This document shows positions 11,388-20,985 of a stretch of DNA of 64,000 nucleotides, piece after piece. Each line of letters opens with the position of its first letter. Position 1 is the first letter of the stretch. A program made the position numbers and the translations under genes. The notes under the pieces were generated by a model, which was not told where the DNA came from, made no database searches, and worked only from the letters and a program-made list of their open reading frames with translations. The stretch spans positions 152,901 to 216,900 of the forward strand of contig NZ_JAMPJU010000006.1 in the NCBI RefSeq assembly GCF_025840185.1. Direction: 5' to 3'. The DNA comes from Brenneria izbisi (GTDB lineage: Bacteria > Pseudomonadota > Gammaproteobacteria > Enterobacterales > Enterobacteriaceae).

Positions 11388-11831
11388 CTTATCTCCATTC
11401 CAAAGCAATTTGCTCCTTGTCTTCGTTGGAGTTTAACAAACTTATCCAATCGATGATAACCCGTATATTGTTGTTTTCTCAGATTAATAACTAAAAAACC
11501 ACATAAATTAATTGCGCAAGGAGATAATCGTAACAAGTACAGGATGCCGCTGAAATAAGGATCATCTGATTTTCAATCGATATATTGACTTTTATTGATC
11601 GATTTAAATTCACACATATTAATGTGAATTGCATGTTGCAAAAAAGTAATTCGAGATCGCAGTAGTTGCAGCGAAGGGCGTTGTTAACGCACAATGTGAG
11701 CAAGATCAAAAAAGAAAATTAACAATCCCTTTTCTTCATTAATAATTAGCGGTATGCCGATATAAGCGATGAAGACAGCGGCTACCAGTCATTGAGTTGG
11801 ATGAGGGAGGCTAATATTTCCAGAGGCCATT
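11388..11831. promoter_or_regulatory. Divergent igaA/nudE intergenic region (444 bp)
   Basis: This is a long AT-rich spacer between two divergent core genes. It holds an 8-8-8 inverted repeat at 11607-11630 and a wider AATCGAT/ATCGATT inverted pair at 11575-11604. A 72-codon leftward frame here lacks any recognisable feature and is not called as a gene. Confidence 0.5.
11607..11630. repeat. Perfect inverted repeat in the igaA/nudE spacer
   Basis: AATTCACA (11607-11614), an 8-base spacer, then TGTGAATT (11623-11630). The arms are exact complements. The half-sites contain TCACA/TGTGA in the opposite order to a CRP site, so this is not a standard CRP box. It may be an operator for an unidentified regulator. 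Confidence 0.45.
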
Positions 11832-12389
11832 ATGAGTCATAACCTGCAAAAACCTAAAATCCTGAAGGTAGAAACGGTTGCGCGTTCACGCCTGTTCAAT
11901 GTTGAATCCATCGATCTGGAGTTTAGTAACGGCGCGCGTCGGGTTTATGAGCGGATGCGGCCTTCCGAACGTCAGGCTGTGATGATTGTGCCGATTATTG
12001 ATGACGAACTGCTGTTGATCCGCGAATATGCCGTAGGGATTGAACAGTATGAACTGGGATTTCCCAAGGGATTGATTGATCCCGGTGAAACGGTATTTGA
12101 GGCCGCCAATCGTGAGTTGATGGAAGAAGTCGGCTTTGGCGCGGAGCACATGGAACTGCTGGCAACATTAACGATGGCGCCTTCTTATTTTTCCAGCCAG
12201 ATGAATATCGTGGTGGCCCGCGGTCTGTATCCGCAGAGTCTGGAAGGTGATGAACCGGAGCCGATGCCGAAGGTGCGCTGGCCGTTAAGCGACATGATGT
12301 CGTTGTTGCAGGACGCCGATTTTCGTGAAGCGCGTAATGTGAGCGCGCTGTTTCTGACGCAGGATTGGTTAAATCGTTCGTCGCGTTGA
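11832..12389 (+). CDS. nudE: ADP-compounds Nudix hydrolase NudE
   Basis: NudE hydrolyses ADP-ribose, NADH and diadenosine polyphosphates. The 185 residues contain the Nudix box GLIDPGETVFEAANRELMEEVG near residues 79-100, matching GX5EX7REUXEEXGU, with catalytic glutamates in place. The ATG at 11832 follows AGAGGCC; the upstream GGGAGG at about 11803 is too far. It is convergent with mrcA, separated by a strong hairpin. Confidence 0.96.
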   Translation: MSHNLQKPKILKVETVARSRLFNVESIDLEFSNGARRVYERMRPSERQAVMIVPIIDDELLLIREYAVGIEQYELGFPKGLIDPGETVFEAANRELMEEVGFGAEHMELLATLTMAPSYFSSQMNIVVARGLYPQSLEGDEPEPMPKVRWPLSDMMSLLQDADFREARNVSALFLTQDWLNRSSR

Positions 12390-12395
12390 TGAACA

Positions 12396-12427
12396 GACAC
12401 AAGGCGCGGATTTCCGCGCCTTGTGTC
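12396..12427. terminator. Bidirectional terminator between nudE and mrcA
   Basis: GACACAAGGCGCGG (12396-12409), loop ATTT, then CCGCGCCTTGTGTC (12414-12427) form a perfect 14-bp stem followed by TTT. It lies seven bases after the nudE stop and serves nudE, possibly also mrcA from the other side. Confidence 0.85.
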
Positions 12428-12482
12428 TTTAGTATCCCGACTGCGTTGTCAGAATGATTCTTCGATCAAAACGATTCCTCTA

Positions 12483-15035
12483 TCAAAACAATTCTTCGCT
12501 TTGTCCGTTATCCATCAGCGTTGTACCGACTTCACGCACTGCATATTCGTTCGGTTGCGTTCCTTCGATAAAGTATTCGGAACGACTGTTCCCGCCGCCG
12601 TTGGACAACTTACCGCTGTTGCGGTCGATAGTGACGCTGACGATACCAGGCGGCGGCGTCAGCGGTTGTTCCGGCACGCCTTCCAGCGCCACTTTCATAA
12701 ACTCGTCCCAGGCTGGCTGAGCGGATTTTGCGCCGCCTTCGTAACCTGAAATCTGATCCTTAATCACACCGGAAGCGCTGCTGGCGCCGAGGTTTCGCCG
12801 ATGGTCATCGAAACCGATCCAGACGGAGGTGACCAGGTTCGGGCCGTAACCAGAAAACCAGGCGTCTTTGGAACTGTTGGTTGTACCGGTTTTTCCGCCA
12901 ATGTCACGGCGCTTCAGGTCACGTCCTGCTCGCCAGCCTGTACCCATCCAGCCCGGTTCGCCAAAGATGTTGCTGTTCAGTGCGTCTTTGATCAGGAAGG
13001 CCAGCGGCGTACTGATGACATGCGGCGCATAAGGTTGCGCGCTTTGCCGCGCCTCTTGCGGCGTCACCGGTTCAAGTTGCGGCATTGGCGGCACACCCTG
13101 CCGGTTTTCCTGAGAAGTGGCGACGTTTTCCATACTGTCGGCGGACAATGTCGCGGAACGCGGTGTTTCTCCATACACTAACGGCAAATTACAGGTATCG
13201 CAGACCACTTTCGGCGTGGCGGTAAAGACGGCGCCGCCGGCTTCGCTCTCGATTCGGGTAATGAAATAGGGATCAACCAGATAGCCGCCGTTAGACATCA
13301 CCGCATAACCGCGCACCACCTGCAACGGAGTGAACGAGGCCGCGCCCAGCGCCAACGATTCGGTATGCACGATATTCTGCTCCGGGAAGCCGAAACGCTG
13401 TAGGTAATCTGCCGCATAATCGACGCCCATCGCTCTCATGGCGCGCACCATCACCACGTTTTTGGATTGCCCCAGGCCCTGACGCAAGCGGATTGGACCA
13501 TCATAAGTCGCGGGTGAGTTTTTAGGACGCCAGTCCGAACCTGCGCCCGCATCCCAACGGGTAATGGGAACGTCGTTGAGGATGGTCGCCAGGGTCAGGC
13601 CTTTATCCATAGCGGCGGTATAAAGGAACGGCTTAATGTTGGAACCAATCTGGCGCAGCGCCTGCGTCGCGCGGTTGAACTTGCTTTGGTTAAAGTCGAA
13701 ACCGCCAACCAGCGCTTCAACCGCGCCGTTGGTTGGATTGAGCGAAACCAGCGCAGAGTTGACATCCGGCACCTGTCCCAGCCACCAGTCATTATCAACC
13801 TTACGAACCCACACTTGTTGACCGGTTTGCACCACGTCTGTTACGCGTCTGGGCGTCGGCCCTTGTTGGGTATCGGAGCGATAAGGCCGAGCCCAGCGCA
13901 TGCCCGCCATCGGCAGGGCAATGTTGCTGCCGTCCGACAGAACCGCAATCGCTTGATCGGCGGCGGTGCTGGTGATGACCGCGGGGAACAACGGACCGTA
14001 AACCGGCAACGTTTTCAACGTGGCGACGATTTTTGCCTGATCCCAGGCACGTTCGCCCACTTTCCACAGTACATCGCCCGGACCACGGTAACCGTGGCGC
14101 ATATCGTATGCCATAACGTTATTACGTAAAGCATCCTGGGCCGCCAACTGTAATTTTCGGGTAATGGTGGTGTAGACCTTGTAGCCGTCGTTATAAGCGC
14201 CATCGCCATACCGTTTCACCATTTCCTGACGCACCATCTCGGCGATATACGGCGCGGAGAAGGCAATCTGCGGCGTATGGTAGTTCGCCACCAGTTTTTC
14301 GTTACGCGCCTCATCATACTGAGCCTGAGTGATGTAGCTTTCATCTCTCATACGAGTCAGCACGACATTACGACGAGCAATCGCCCGGTCGTAGGAATAG
14401 AGCGGGTTAAAGGTTGACGGCGCTTTCGGTAAACCGGCAATCATTGCCATTTCACTCAGCGTTAATTGATCAACGGAACGGCCAAAGTAAACGTGAGCCG
14501 CAGCGCCGATGCCATAAGCGCGATAGCCGAGATAAATCTTGTTCAGATAAAGCTCAAGAATTTCATCTTTGGTGAGCAATTGCTCAATACGAATAGCCAG
14601 GAAGACTTCCTTGATCTTACGTATCAGCGTGCGTTCCGGGGTCAGAAAGAAGTTTCTGGCAAGCTGCTGCGTAATGGTGCTGGCGCCCTGAGACGCGCGA
14701 CCGGATGTCAACGCAATAGAGGCGGCACGGATAATTCCCACCGGATCGACGCCGTGGTGCTCATAGAAGCGGCTATCTTCCGTTGCAATAAAGGCTTGCA
14801 CCATCACCGGGGGAATTTGATCCAGCGTCAACGGGATACGGCGTTTTTCGCCAAATTGAGCGATTAACTCACCCTCGGCGCTGTATACCTGCATTGGCGT
14901 TTGCAGCCGAATGTCTTTCAGCGTGGCGACATCGGGCAATTGTGGTTCGATATAACGGTACAAACCATATATCGAGGCGGCTCCCAACAGGATGCAAGTC
15001 ACTGCAAGGATGAGTAAATACTTTACGAACTTCAC
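12483..15035 (-). CDS. mrcA: Penicillin-binding protein 1A (bifunctional peptidoglycan synthase)
   Basis: PBP1a polymerises lipid II (GT51 domain) and crosslinks stem peptides (transpeptidase domain). The 850 residues show an N-terminal signal anchor (about 5-27), GT51 motifs EDSRFYEHHG (catalytic Glu86), GASTITQQLARN and the LYLNKIYLG segment. A transpeptidase domain follows with Ser465 in SNIK, SKN in QSKNVVMVRAM, and GGKTGTTN. An OB-like insertion lies between the two catalytic domains, as in E. coli PBP1a. Divergent from hofM, convergent with nudE. Length matches E. coli (850). Confidence 0.98.
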   Translation of the reverse strand: MKFVKYLLILAVTCILLGAASIYGLYRYIEPQLPDVATLKDIRLQTPMQVYSAEGELIAQFGEKRRIPLTLDQIPPVMVQAFIATEDSRFYEHHGVDPVGIIRAASIALTSGRASQGASTITQQLARNFFLTPERTLIRKIKEVFLAIRIEQLLTKDEILELYLNKIYLGYRAYGIGAAAHVYFGRSVDQLTLSEMAMIAGLPKAPSTFNPLYSYDRAIARRNVVLTRMRDESYITQAQYDEARNEKLVANYHTPQIAFSAPYIAEMVRQEMVKRYGDGAYNDGYKVYTTITRKLQLAAQDALRNNVMAYDMRHGYRGPGDVLWKVGERAWDQAKIVATLKTLPVYGPLFPAVITSTAADQAIAVLSDGSNIALPMAGMRWARPYRSDTQQGPTPRRVTDVVQTGQQVWVRKVDNDWWLGQVPDVNSALVSLNPTNGAVEALVGGFDFNQSKFNRATQALRQIGSNIKPFLYTAAMDKGLTLATILNDVPITRWDAGAGSDWRPKNSPATYDGPIRLRQGLGQSKNVVMVRAMRAMGVDYAADYLQRFGFPEQNIVHTESLALGAASFTPLQVVRGYAVMSNGGYLVDPYFITRIESEAGGAVFTATPKVVCDTCNLPLVYGETPRSATLSADSMENVATSQENRQGVPPMPQLEPVTPQEARQSAQPYAPHVISTPLAFLIKDALNSNIFGEPGWMGTGWRAGRDLKRRDIGGKTGTTNSSKDAWFSGYGPNLVTSVWIGFDDHRRNLGASSASGVIKDQISGYEGGAKSAQPAWDEFMKVALEGVPEQPLTPPPGIVSVTIDRNSGKLSNGGGNSRSEYFIEGTQPNEYAVREVGTTLMDNGQSEELF

Positions 15036-15150
15036 CTGAGATTTTCCATTCAGTAGCGTTTGGGCAGTTTATAAACAATCGCGCGCTAGTATAAAGGTAA
15101 GCCAGCACTGTGGATACGTTCTTTTATTAGATAAGGATATCGGGTTGAAC

Positions 15151-16008
15151 ATGGCTTATCACATCTGGCGGGTTGGGTTAGATATACAAAATGGTTTCAT
15201 GCGTGCGCTGGCGGTTCAGCAGCGTCGCAACGGCTGGCAGCTTCGTCACTGGTGGCAGTTTCCTTTACCGGACGACACATTGCACTTGGGTAGTTTACAC
15301 CATACGGAAGCACTTTGTGAGGTCTTGCGACAATGGCGTCGGTTATTGCCTCGCCATATTTCCCTGCGTGTCGCCTTTCCCGCGCAACAGGTGTTGCAGC
15401 AACGCCTGCCCGCGCCGGACAGTCGATTACGGGAGCCGGAACGTAGCAGGTACATTGAAAGCATGGCGGCCCGCAAGCTGCCGATAAGCAGCGATTCGCT
15501 GTCAATGGATTACCGTGCGGACCCGCACGCGCCCGATGCTTTATTGATTACCGCCGCACGGCGAAGTGAACTGGCGCGCTGGATCGCGTGTCTGCAAGCC
15601 GCGGATCTGCATCCTGACGTCGTTGATATTTCAGCATGCGCCATTCGCTGTATGGCGCGCCTGGCCGGACTTGAAAGCAACCGGGTTTTCCTGCATCGAT
15701 CAATTGATGGATGGCTGTGGGTATCGCCACTCAATCATGCTTTTCATTTCGGCATGATCCATGGTGATGAATGGGGCGAGGAGTCGGCGATCCTACCAGT
15801 GATCCGCGCCCGGTATGGACAGGATATTGGCGATATCGCTTACTACAGCAGTACATCTTCTTCTTTTTCCTGTTCGCGGGAAAAATTTGACGAATTACTG
15901 CCCTGGTCGCCGCTGGTGGCGTTTAGCCACATGCAAGCGCCTGTGCCGGATTTTCCGCCCGCTTTTGTTATTGCGAGCGGTCTGGCCCTGCGTCCCGGAG
16001 ATGCCTGA
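15151..16008 (+). CDS. hofM: HofM, PilM-like DNA utilisation protein
   Basis: HofM is the cytoplasmic actin-like component of the hofMNOPQ system, related to competence PilMNOPQ and needed in E. coli to use DNA as a nutrient. I place the start at ATG 15151 (MAYHIW), which aligns with the E. coli start; a TTG lies two codons upstream. The 285 residues keep the opening VGLDIQNG and late SGLALRPG segments but conservation is low, normal for HofM. It opens a tightly packed five-gene run divergent from mrcA. Confidence 0.88.
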   Translation: MAYHIWRVGLDIQNGFMRALAVQQRRNGWQLRHWWQFPLPDDTLHLGSLHHTEALCEVLRQWRRLLPRHISLRVAFPAQQVLQQRLPAPDSRLREPERSRYIESMAARKLPISSDSLSMDYRADPHAPDALLITAARRSELARWIACLQAADLHPDVVDISACAIRCMARLAGLESNRVFLHRSIDGWLWVSPLNHAFHFGMIHGDEWGEESAILPVIRARYGQDIGDIAYYSSTSSSFSCSREKFDELLPWSPLVAFSHMQAPVPDFPPAFVIASGLALRPGDA

Positions 16009-16010
16009 GT

Positions 16011-16592
16011 ATGCTGCTGGTTAACCTTTTACCCTGGCGCCAGCGCCGCTTGCGGCGGCGTGCGCGTCATTGGCTGCTGGCTTTGCTGCTGCACCTGTTG
16101 TTGGCCGGACTGCTGCTCGGCATGATTTACTCGCGCTGGCACCGGCAATATGCAGGGTTACGCGGCGAGTTCAGCGAGGTATCCACACAGCGGCAACAAC
16201 TGGCGGCACACTATCAACAAACCCGCCGGATATGGGGCCAGTTGCAACGTTATCAGGCGCAACAGCAGGCTGATGCCGCAGGATCACGTCACAATCAACG
16301 TTATCTCGGCCTGCTGGAACAGCTTTCGTACATGATGCCGGAACGTCTTTGGCTGACGGAGATCGCCGATCGTGGAGCTTATCTGTCGATCGTCGGGATG
16401 AGTGAAAACTATACCGACATTGTCTCGTTAAACCATGCGTTGGGCCGCCATCCGGCCATGGCGCGGGTGCGGGTTCTCAATGCGTTCAGGCAGCAGAATG
16501 CGCGCTCGCTGTTGCGTTTTTCTCTTCAGGCTGACTGGAAAAACGATGAGTCCATCGACAGTGGGGGCGATCGTGATCAACCCGATGATTAA
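16011..16592 (+). CDS. hofN: HofN, PilN-like inner-membrane protein
   Basis: HofN starts two bases after the hofM stop. The 193 residues show the PilN layout: a short cytoplasmic N terminus with the PilN motif (MLLVNLLPWRQRR), which binds the PilM partner, one membrane helix (about 22-42, HWLLALLLHLLLAGLLLGM), then a coiled-coil-rich periplasmic domain (QRQQLAAHYQQTRR). It probably links cytoplasmic HofM to periplasmic HofO/HofP. Confidence 0.9.
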   Translation: MLLVNLLPWRQRRLRRRARHWLLALLLHLLLAGLLLGMIYSRWHRQYAGLRGEFSEVSTQRQQLAAHYQQTRRIWGQLQRYQAQQQADAAGSRHNQRYLGLLEQLSYMMPERLWLTEIADRGAYLSIVGMSENYTDIVSLNHALGRHPAMARVRVLNAFRQQNARSLLRFSLQADWKNDESIDSGGDRDQPDD

Positions 16593-17151
16593 CTGGGCTT
16601 TGTGGATAGGCCAGCCATTGTGGAAACTGGCGCTGGCGCAGGTTGTGCTGATAACGGCTTTCATTTGGCTGGGGAACAGGCTGGTATTGGAGGAACTCAG
16701 ACGGGAGATCGCGGTTATCGAACAGCAGATTGGCGAACAATCACGCGGCATACGAAATATTCAGCAGCAACTGACAACCATGCCGGCACTTGCCGAAATG
16801 CAAACCCAATTAACCGCATGGACAAAAGACAAGACGCCATTTCTTGTGGACAAGGCGGCGCAATGGGTGACGGAGCCGCTATCCCAATCTGGCGCGCTGC
16901 TGCTTTCCTGGCAGCCTGTCCAGCAGAATACGCCGGCCACCGCTGAGGACAGCGCCTGGAACCTGAGCTTCAATGCAGACTATCCGGGACTGATAAACGT
17001 AGTTCGTCACGTTATTTCGCTTCCCTATGTGTTGCGCCTGGAGCAGTTGATGGTGAAATCAACGGCGCAAGTATCGAATGCGGACAGAAGGTTACGCGTC
17101 GAAATGATCGTAATGAGGCCGACCGTCGGGCGGAGTCAGAGCGTTGAATAG
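16585..17151 (+). CDS. hofO: HofO, PilO-like protein
   Basis: HofO has one membrane helix (KLALAQVVLITAFIWLG), a coiled coil (LEELRREIAVIEQQIGEQ) and a ferredoxin-like periplasmic domain, as in PilO. It overlaps the end of hofN. The start is uncertain: ATG 16585 aligns best with the E. coli N terminus, while GTG 16573 (with a G-rich site upstream) and ATG 16546 are possible. With 16585 it has 188 residues. It is identified mainly from position and topology because sequence conservation in this family is weak. Confidence 0.8.
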   Translation: MINWALWIGQPLWKLALAQVVLITAFIWLGNRLVLEELRREIAVIEQQIGEQSRGIRNIQQQLTTMPALAEMQTQLTAWTKDKTPFLVDKAAQWVTEPLSQSGALLLSWQPVQQNTPATAEDSAWNLSFNADYPGLINVVRHVISLPYVLRLEQLMVKSTAQVSNADRRLRVEMIVMRPTVGRSQSVE

Positions 17152-17536
17152 CGTGAACAATGGCGTGCGCATGATGCTGGCGTCCGCGGCCTGGTTTGCT
17201 TTCGCCGCTGCGCAGGGCAACGCGACAGGCATCCCGCGCGATCCTTTTCACCCTTCATCCTCTGTGGTCTGTTCCCCGTTGAATGTGACGCGGCACTGGC
17301 AACTGAAAGGCGTGATAGGCGCCGGTAACCATTGGGTGGGGTGGCTGGCGCAGTCAGATGCGCTGTGGCTGAAACTGAAACAGGGTGAAGTGATCCCGCC
17401 GGGGCGTTGGCAGGTTAGCCAACTGGATAGCGCGGGGATGCGATTAACGACGGTGACACAAGCCGGAGCCTGCGATGGCTCGCCAATGACGGTTTCTCTG
17501 GCATCACCGTTTATGAATAAGCATGTTGCGCAATAG
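17144..17536 (+). CDS. hofP: HofP, PilP-like periplasmic protein
   Basis: This short protein has a hydrophobic leader (MMLASAAWFAFAAAQG) and the PilP-type motif RDPFHP, which in type IV pilus systems docks on the secretin. The TTG at 17144 has GGAG eight bases upstream and overlaps the hofO stop; ATG 17171 is an alternative that gives a more typical signal peptide. The product (about 120-130 residues) would connect HofN/HofO to the HofQ secretin. Confidence 0.8.
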   Translation: MNSVNNGVRMMLASAAWFAFAAAQGNATGIPRDPFHPSSSVVCSPLNVTRHWQLKGVIGAGNHWVGWLAQSDALWLKLKQGEVIPPGRWQVSQLDSAGMRLTTVTQAGACDGSPMTVSLASPFMNKHVAQ

Positions 17537-17552
17537 GAACACAAGGAAAGTT

Positions 17553-18824
17553 ATGGAGCGTTGGCTGGTAGGGAAAGTCATGGCACGAATGTTACTGTTG
17601 GTCTGTCTGGCGGTTCCCGCCAGGGCGGAAGAACCGATATCCATGGCGTTTGAGGATTCTCCTGTTCAGCGGGTACTTCAGGCATTGGCAGACCATCAGC
17701 AATTGAATCTGGTGGTTGCCCCCGGCGTTGCAGGCAAACTGAGCGTGCGACTGGTGGATGTCCCCTGGCGGCAGGCGTTGGATATCGTGTTGCGCATGGG
17801 GCAGTTGACGATGGAGCGTGATGGCGGTGTGTTGCTGATCTATCCTGCGGCACATCTCGAAACCGTCGAGCGTCAAAAAGAGGAACGGTTGGCCCGACAA
17901 ACGCAACAGCAACCGTTGCAGAATCTCTCTGTCACGCTGAAGTATGCACAAGCCGACGAAGTGGCAGGCAGCGTGCTGGCGCAACGTGGCACGTTGCTGA
18001 CGGAGCGCGGTAGTGTGACGGTGGACAAGCGAACCAATACGTTGCTGATTCGCGATACCGAGGCGGTATTGGCGCAGATCAAGCCCTGGATAAATGAACT
18101 GGATTTGCCGTTATCACAAGTGCAATTGGCGGCGCATATCGTGACGATCAGCAGTGAGAATCTGCAAGAACTGGGCGTCAATTGGGGGCTGGGAACCGGT
18201 GAAGCGACAAACAGGGCGTTGCGGCTGAATAATTTCAACGTCGGTCTGCCTGTTGATACGCCAGCAATAAAGGCCGGGTTTCATCTGGCGCGGTTGAATG
18301 GGCGCTTGCTTGATTTGGAGTTAATGGCGCTGGAACAGGAAAATCAGGTTGAAATCATTGCCAGCCCACGGCTTTTTACCGCTCATCAGCAGACGGCCAG
18401 CATTAAACAGGGAACAGAAATTCCTTATCAGGTTTCCAGCGGCGCCAGTGGATCGACATCAATTGAGTTTAAGGAAGCCGTGCTGGGGATGGAGGTGACG
18501 CCCAGTGTCCAGCGGACCGGACGCATCACGCTAAATTTGAAAATCAGTCAGAATATGCCGGGACAGACGATAAAGCAGAGTGACAACGGCGAAGCGCTGG
18601 CGATCGATAAGCAGGAAATACAAACGCAAGTCACGGTGGCCGATGGCGAAACCATTGTTTTGGGAGGGATCTTCCAGCAGCAGAAGAAGCACCGTTATCG
18701 TCAGGTGCCAGCGTTAGGGAAGATTCCCGTAGTGGGGAATTTATTCAAAAATAATGCTCAGCAACGCACCCGGCGGGAATTGGTTATTTTTATCACGCCA
18801 ACCTTAATCCCGCCGTTGTCGTAA
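17553..18824 (+). CDS. hofQ: HofQ, outer-membrane secretin for DNA uptake
   Basis: HofQ is a PilQ/ComE-type secretin forming the outer-membrane channel. I chose ATG 17553 because AAGGAAAG lies just upstream; the frame itself is open from 17523 inside hofP. The 423 residues have a signal peptide (VMARMLLLVCLAVPARA), secretin/TonB short N-terminal domains (MAFEDSPVQRVLQALADHQQLNLVV), and the secretin C domain (VEIIASPRLFTAHQQTASIKQGTEIPY, then VADGETIVLGGIFQQ and VPALGKIPVVGNLFK, ending with RRELVIFITPTLI). It is the last gene of hofMNOPQ, and aroK follows after 348 bp. Confidence 0.95.
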   Translation: MERWLVGKVMARMLLLVCLAVPARAEEPISMAFEDSPVQRVLQALADHQQLNLVVAPGVAGKLSVRLVDVPWRQALDIVLRMGQLTMERDGGVLLIYPAAHLETVERQKEERLARQTQQQPLQNLSVTLKYAQADEVAGSVLAQRGTLLTERGSVTVDKRTNTLLIRDTEAVLAQIKPWINELDLPLSQVQLAAHIVTISSENLQELGVNWGLGTGEATNRALRLNNFNVGLPVDTPAIKAGFHLARLNGRLLDLELMALEQENQVEIIASPRLFTAHQQTASIKQGTEIPYQVSSGASGSTSIEFKEAVLGMEVTPSVQRTGRITLNLKISQNMPGQTIKQSDNGEALAIDKQEIQTQVTVADGETIVLGGIFQQQKKHRYRQVPALGKIPVVGNLFKNNAQQRTRRELVIFITPTLIPPLS

Positions 18825-19172
18825 AAAAACCGTTTTATTCTCCGTTTGTAAGGGACATTTTCATGAAAGCGGCGCAATATTTTGATTGATTCATGCCTTC
18901 TAAGTTTGACGCTGCGGCGGATTTAGCTTACAAGGGTTAGCGAATTGAGCACAGAAGTGTTGTTCCACCGAAAATGTCGATAAAACACACGATATTATCC
19001 GCCTGGATAATGTGTGACATTTTATTCGGTTGCCAAACCACCCTGAGTATTGAGATAATTTTTTGTCTGATTCTCGCACTATCGCTCATGAGGTTTCAGT
19101 TTAGGTCCCGTCGCTGGGTTGATTGGCGGGGCGGGTTATCATTAACGAATTGTCTTAGTAATACCAAAAAAC
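18825..19172. promoter_or_regulatory. hofQ-aroK intergenic region (348 bp)
   Basis: This gap separates the hof genes from the aroKB-damX-dam-rpe-gph-trpS run and should contain the aroK promoters. The one clear structure is a hairpin at 18984-19016. An upstream extension of the aroK frame (from 18974) is not supported by any feature. Confidence 0.5.
18984..19016 (+). terminator. Hairpin in the aroK leader, possible hofQ terminator
   Basis: ATTATCC-GCCT-GGATAAT forms a 7-bp core stem (18994-19011), extended by CACAC (18986-18990) pairing with GTGTG after a three-base bulge. ACATTTTATT follows. It lies about 160 bp after hofQ and may end that transcript or attenuate aroK. Confidence 0.4.
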
Positions 19173-19694
19173 ATGGCAGAGAAACGCAATATCTTTCTGG
19201 TTGGGCCTATGGGTGCCGGCAAAAGCACTATTGGCCGTCAGTTAGCTCAGCAACTCAATATGGAGTTTTTCGACTCCGATCAAGAAATTGAGCGACGCAC
19301 CGGGGCTGATGTGGGCTGGGTATTCGATGTGGAAGGCGAAGAAGGTTTCCGCGATCGTGAAGAGAAAGTCATTAATGAATTGACGGAGAAACAAGGTATT
19401 GTCCTGGCGACAGGGGGCGGTTCGGTTAAATCACGTGAGACGCGCAATCGTCTTTCCGCGCGTGGTGTTGTCGTGTATCTGGAAACGACGATCGAAAAGC
19501 AACTTGCCCGCACTCAGCGCGATAAAAAGCGTCCGTTGCTTCAGGTTGAAACACCGCCGCGTGAAGTTCTGGAAGAGTTGGCGAGAGAGCGGAATCCGTT
19601 GTACGAGGAAATCGCGGATGTCACTATCCGAACTGACGAACAGAGCGCCAAGGTAGTTGCCAACCAGATCATCAATATGCTGGAAAGTAACTGA
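19173..19694 (+). CDS. aroK: Shikimate kinase I
   Basis: AroK phosphorylates shikimate to shikimate-3-phosphate in aromatic amino-acid synthesis. The 173 residues hold the P-loop GPMGAGKST at 11-19, the shikimate-binding DSD/R region ([13 protein letters not shown]), the GGG motif [13 protein letters not shown], and the LID segment RDKKRPLL. It heads a long codirectional run with aroB 55 bp downstream, as in E. coli. Confidence 0.98.
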   Translation: MAEKRNIFLVGPMGAGKSTIGRQLAQQLNMEFFDSDQEIERRTGADVGWVFDVEGEEGFRDREEKVINELTEKQGIVLATGGGSVKSRETRNRLSARGVVVYLETTIEKQLARTQRDKKRPLLQVETPPREVLEELARERNPLYEEIADVTIRTDEQSAKVVANQIINMLESN

Positions 19695-19749
19695 TTTTAT
19701 TGCATGATTTTTTGTATCATGCTGATTCTAAACAGGCTATTGAACGAGC

Positions 19750-20835
19750 ATGGAAAGAATTACCGTAACATTAGCGGAACGTAGTTATCCCATTACGATA
19801 GCCGCCGGATTGTTTGATGATTCGGCTTCTTTTATGCCGTTGCAGGCCGGGGAACAGGCCATGCTGGTAACCAACCAGACGTTGGCCCCTCTTTATCTTG
19901 AACGTGTCCGCCGTGTGCTTGAGCAAAACGGGGTGCATGTTGATCAGGTCATTTTGCCAGATGGCGAGAAATACAAATCCCTGACCGTATTAGATCAGGT
20001 ATTTACCGCATTGCTCGCCAAGCCGCACGGTCGCGACACCACCATCGTTGCCCTGGGCGGCGGTGTGATTGGCGATCTTGCCGGTTTCGCGGCCGCGAGC
20101 TATCAGCGCGGCGTTCGTTTTATCCAGGTGCCGACCACGCTGCTGGCGCAGGTGGACTCCTCTGTCGGTGGTAAAACCGCGGTGAATCATCCGCTGGGTA
20201 AAAACATGATCGGCGCGTTCTACCAACCGGCATCGGTGGTTATCGATCTGGATTGCCTGAATACCTTGCCTGCCCGCGAATTGTCGTCAGGACTGGCGGA
20301 AGTCATTAAGTACGGCATTATTCTGGATGGCGATTTTTTTGTCTGGCTGGAAGAGAACATTGAAGCGGTTCGTTCACTGCAACCTGATGCGTTGGCCTAC
20401 TGTATCCGCTGTTGTTGCGAACTAAAGGCCGCCGTTGTCGCCGCCGATGAACGAGAGAGCGACATGCGGGCGTTGCTTAACCTTGGGCATACCTACGGCC
20501 ACGCGATTGAAGCGGAAATGGGATACGGCAATTGGCTGCATGGCGAAGCGGTTGCCGCCGGTATGGTAATGGCGGCCCAAACTGCCCGTCGTCTCGGACA
20601 GTTTGCCGTCGGTGATATCGAACGTATCAAATCGTTGCTGGTTCGCGCTGGTTTGCCGGTCAATGGGCCGCAACAGATGACGCCGGAATCTTATCTTCCC
20701 CATATGATGCGTGATAAAAAGGTGCTTGCGGGTGAACTGCGTCTGGTGCTGCCGACGGCTATTGGTCGTTCCGAAGTTCGTGGCGGCGTGGCGCATGACA
20801 CTGTGCTGGCGTCGATAGCGGATTGTCTTGCCTGA
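19750..20835 (+). CDS. aroB: 3-dehydroquinate synthase
   Basis: AroB converts DAHP to 3-dehydroquinate, using NAD+ and a divalent metal. The 361 residues show the NAD-binding [14 protein letters not shown], the [22 protein letters not shown] substrate segment and metal-ligand histidines in [11 protein letters not shown] and [10 protein letters not shown]. Length matches the family (362 in E. coli). It lies between aroK and damX. Confidence 0.98.
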   Translation: MERITVTLAERSYPITIAAGLFDDSASFMPLQAGEQAMLVTNQTLAPLYLERVRRVLEQNGVHVDQVILPDGEKYKSLTVLDQVFTALLAKPHGRDTTIVALGGGVIGDLAGFAAASYQRGVRFIQVPTTLLAQVDSSVGGKTAVNHPLGKNMIGAFYQPASVVIDLDCLNTLPARELSSGLAEVIKYGIILDGDFFVWLEENIEAVRSLQPDALAYCIRCCCELKAAVVAADERESDMRALLNLGHTYGHAIEAEMGYGNWLHGEAVAAGMVMAAQTARRLGQFAVGDIERIKSLLVRAGLPVNGPQQMTPESYLPHMMRDKKVLAGELRLVLPTAIGRSEVRGGVAHDTVLASIADCLA

Positions 20836-20985
20836 GAAGCTCTCTGGGATGTTAACGAAATAACAAGTGTTAACGACAGATGAGCGACGATGGTTTATGG
20901 TTAATAAAATACAATGCATTATGATTTAACAATTCGTGACGGCGAGCATGTCGCGAGTTTTAGCCTTTCAGTTGGAGGGTTGTAA

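Noticed and set aside
11491..11709. 72-codon leftward open frame in the igaA/nudE spacer
   Set aside because: It lacks a ribosome site and recognisable features, and its Cys/Leu/Ile-rich composition reflects AT-rich non-coding DNA.
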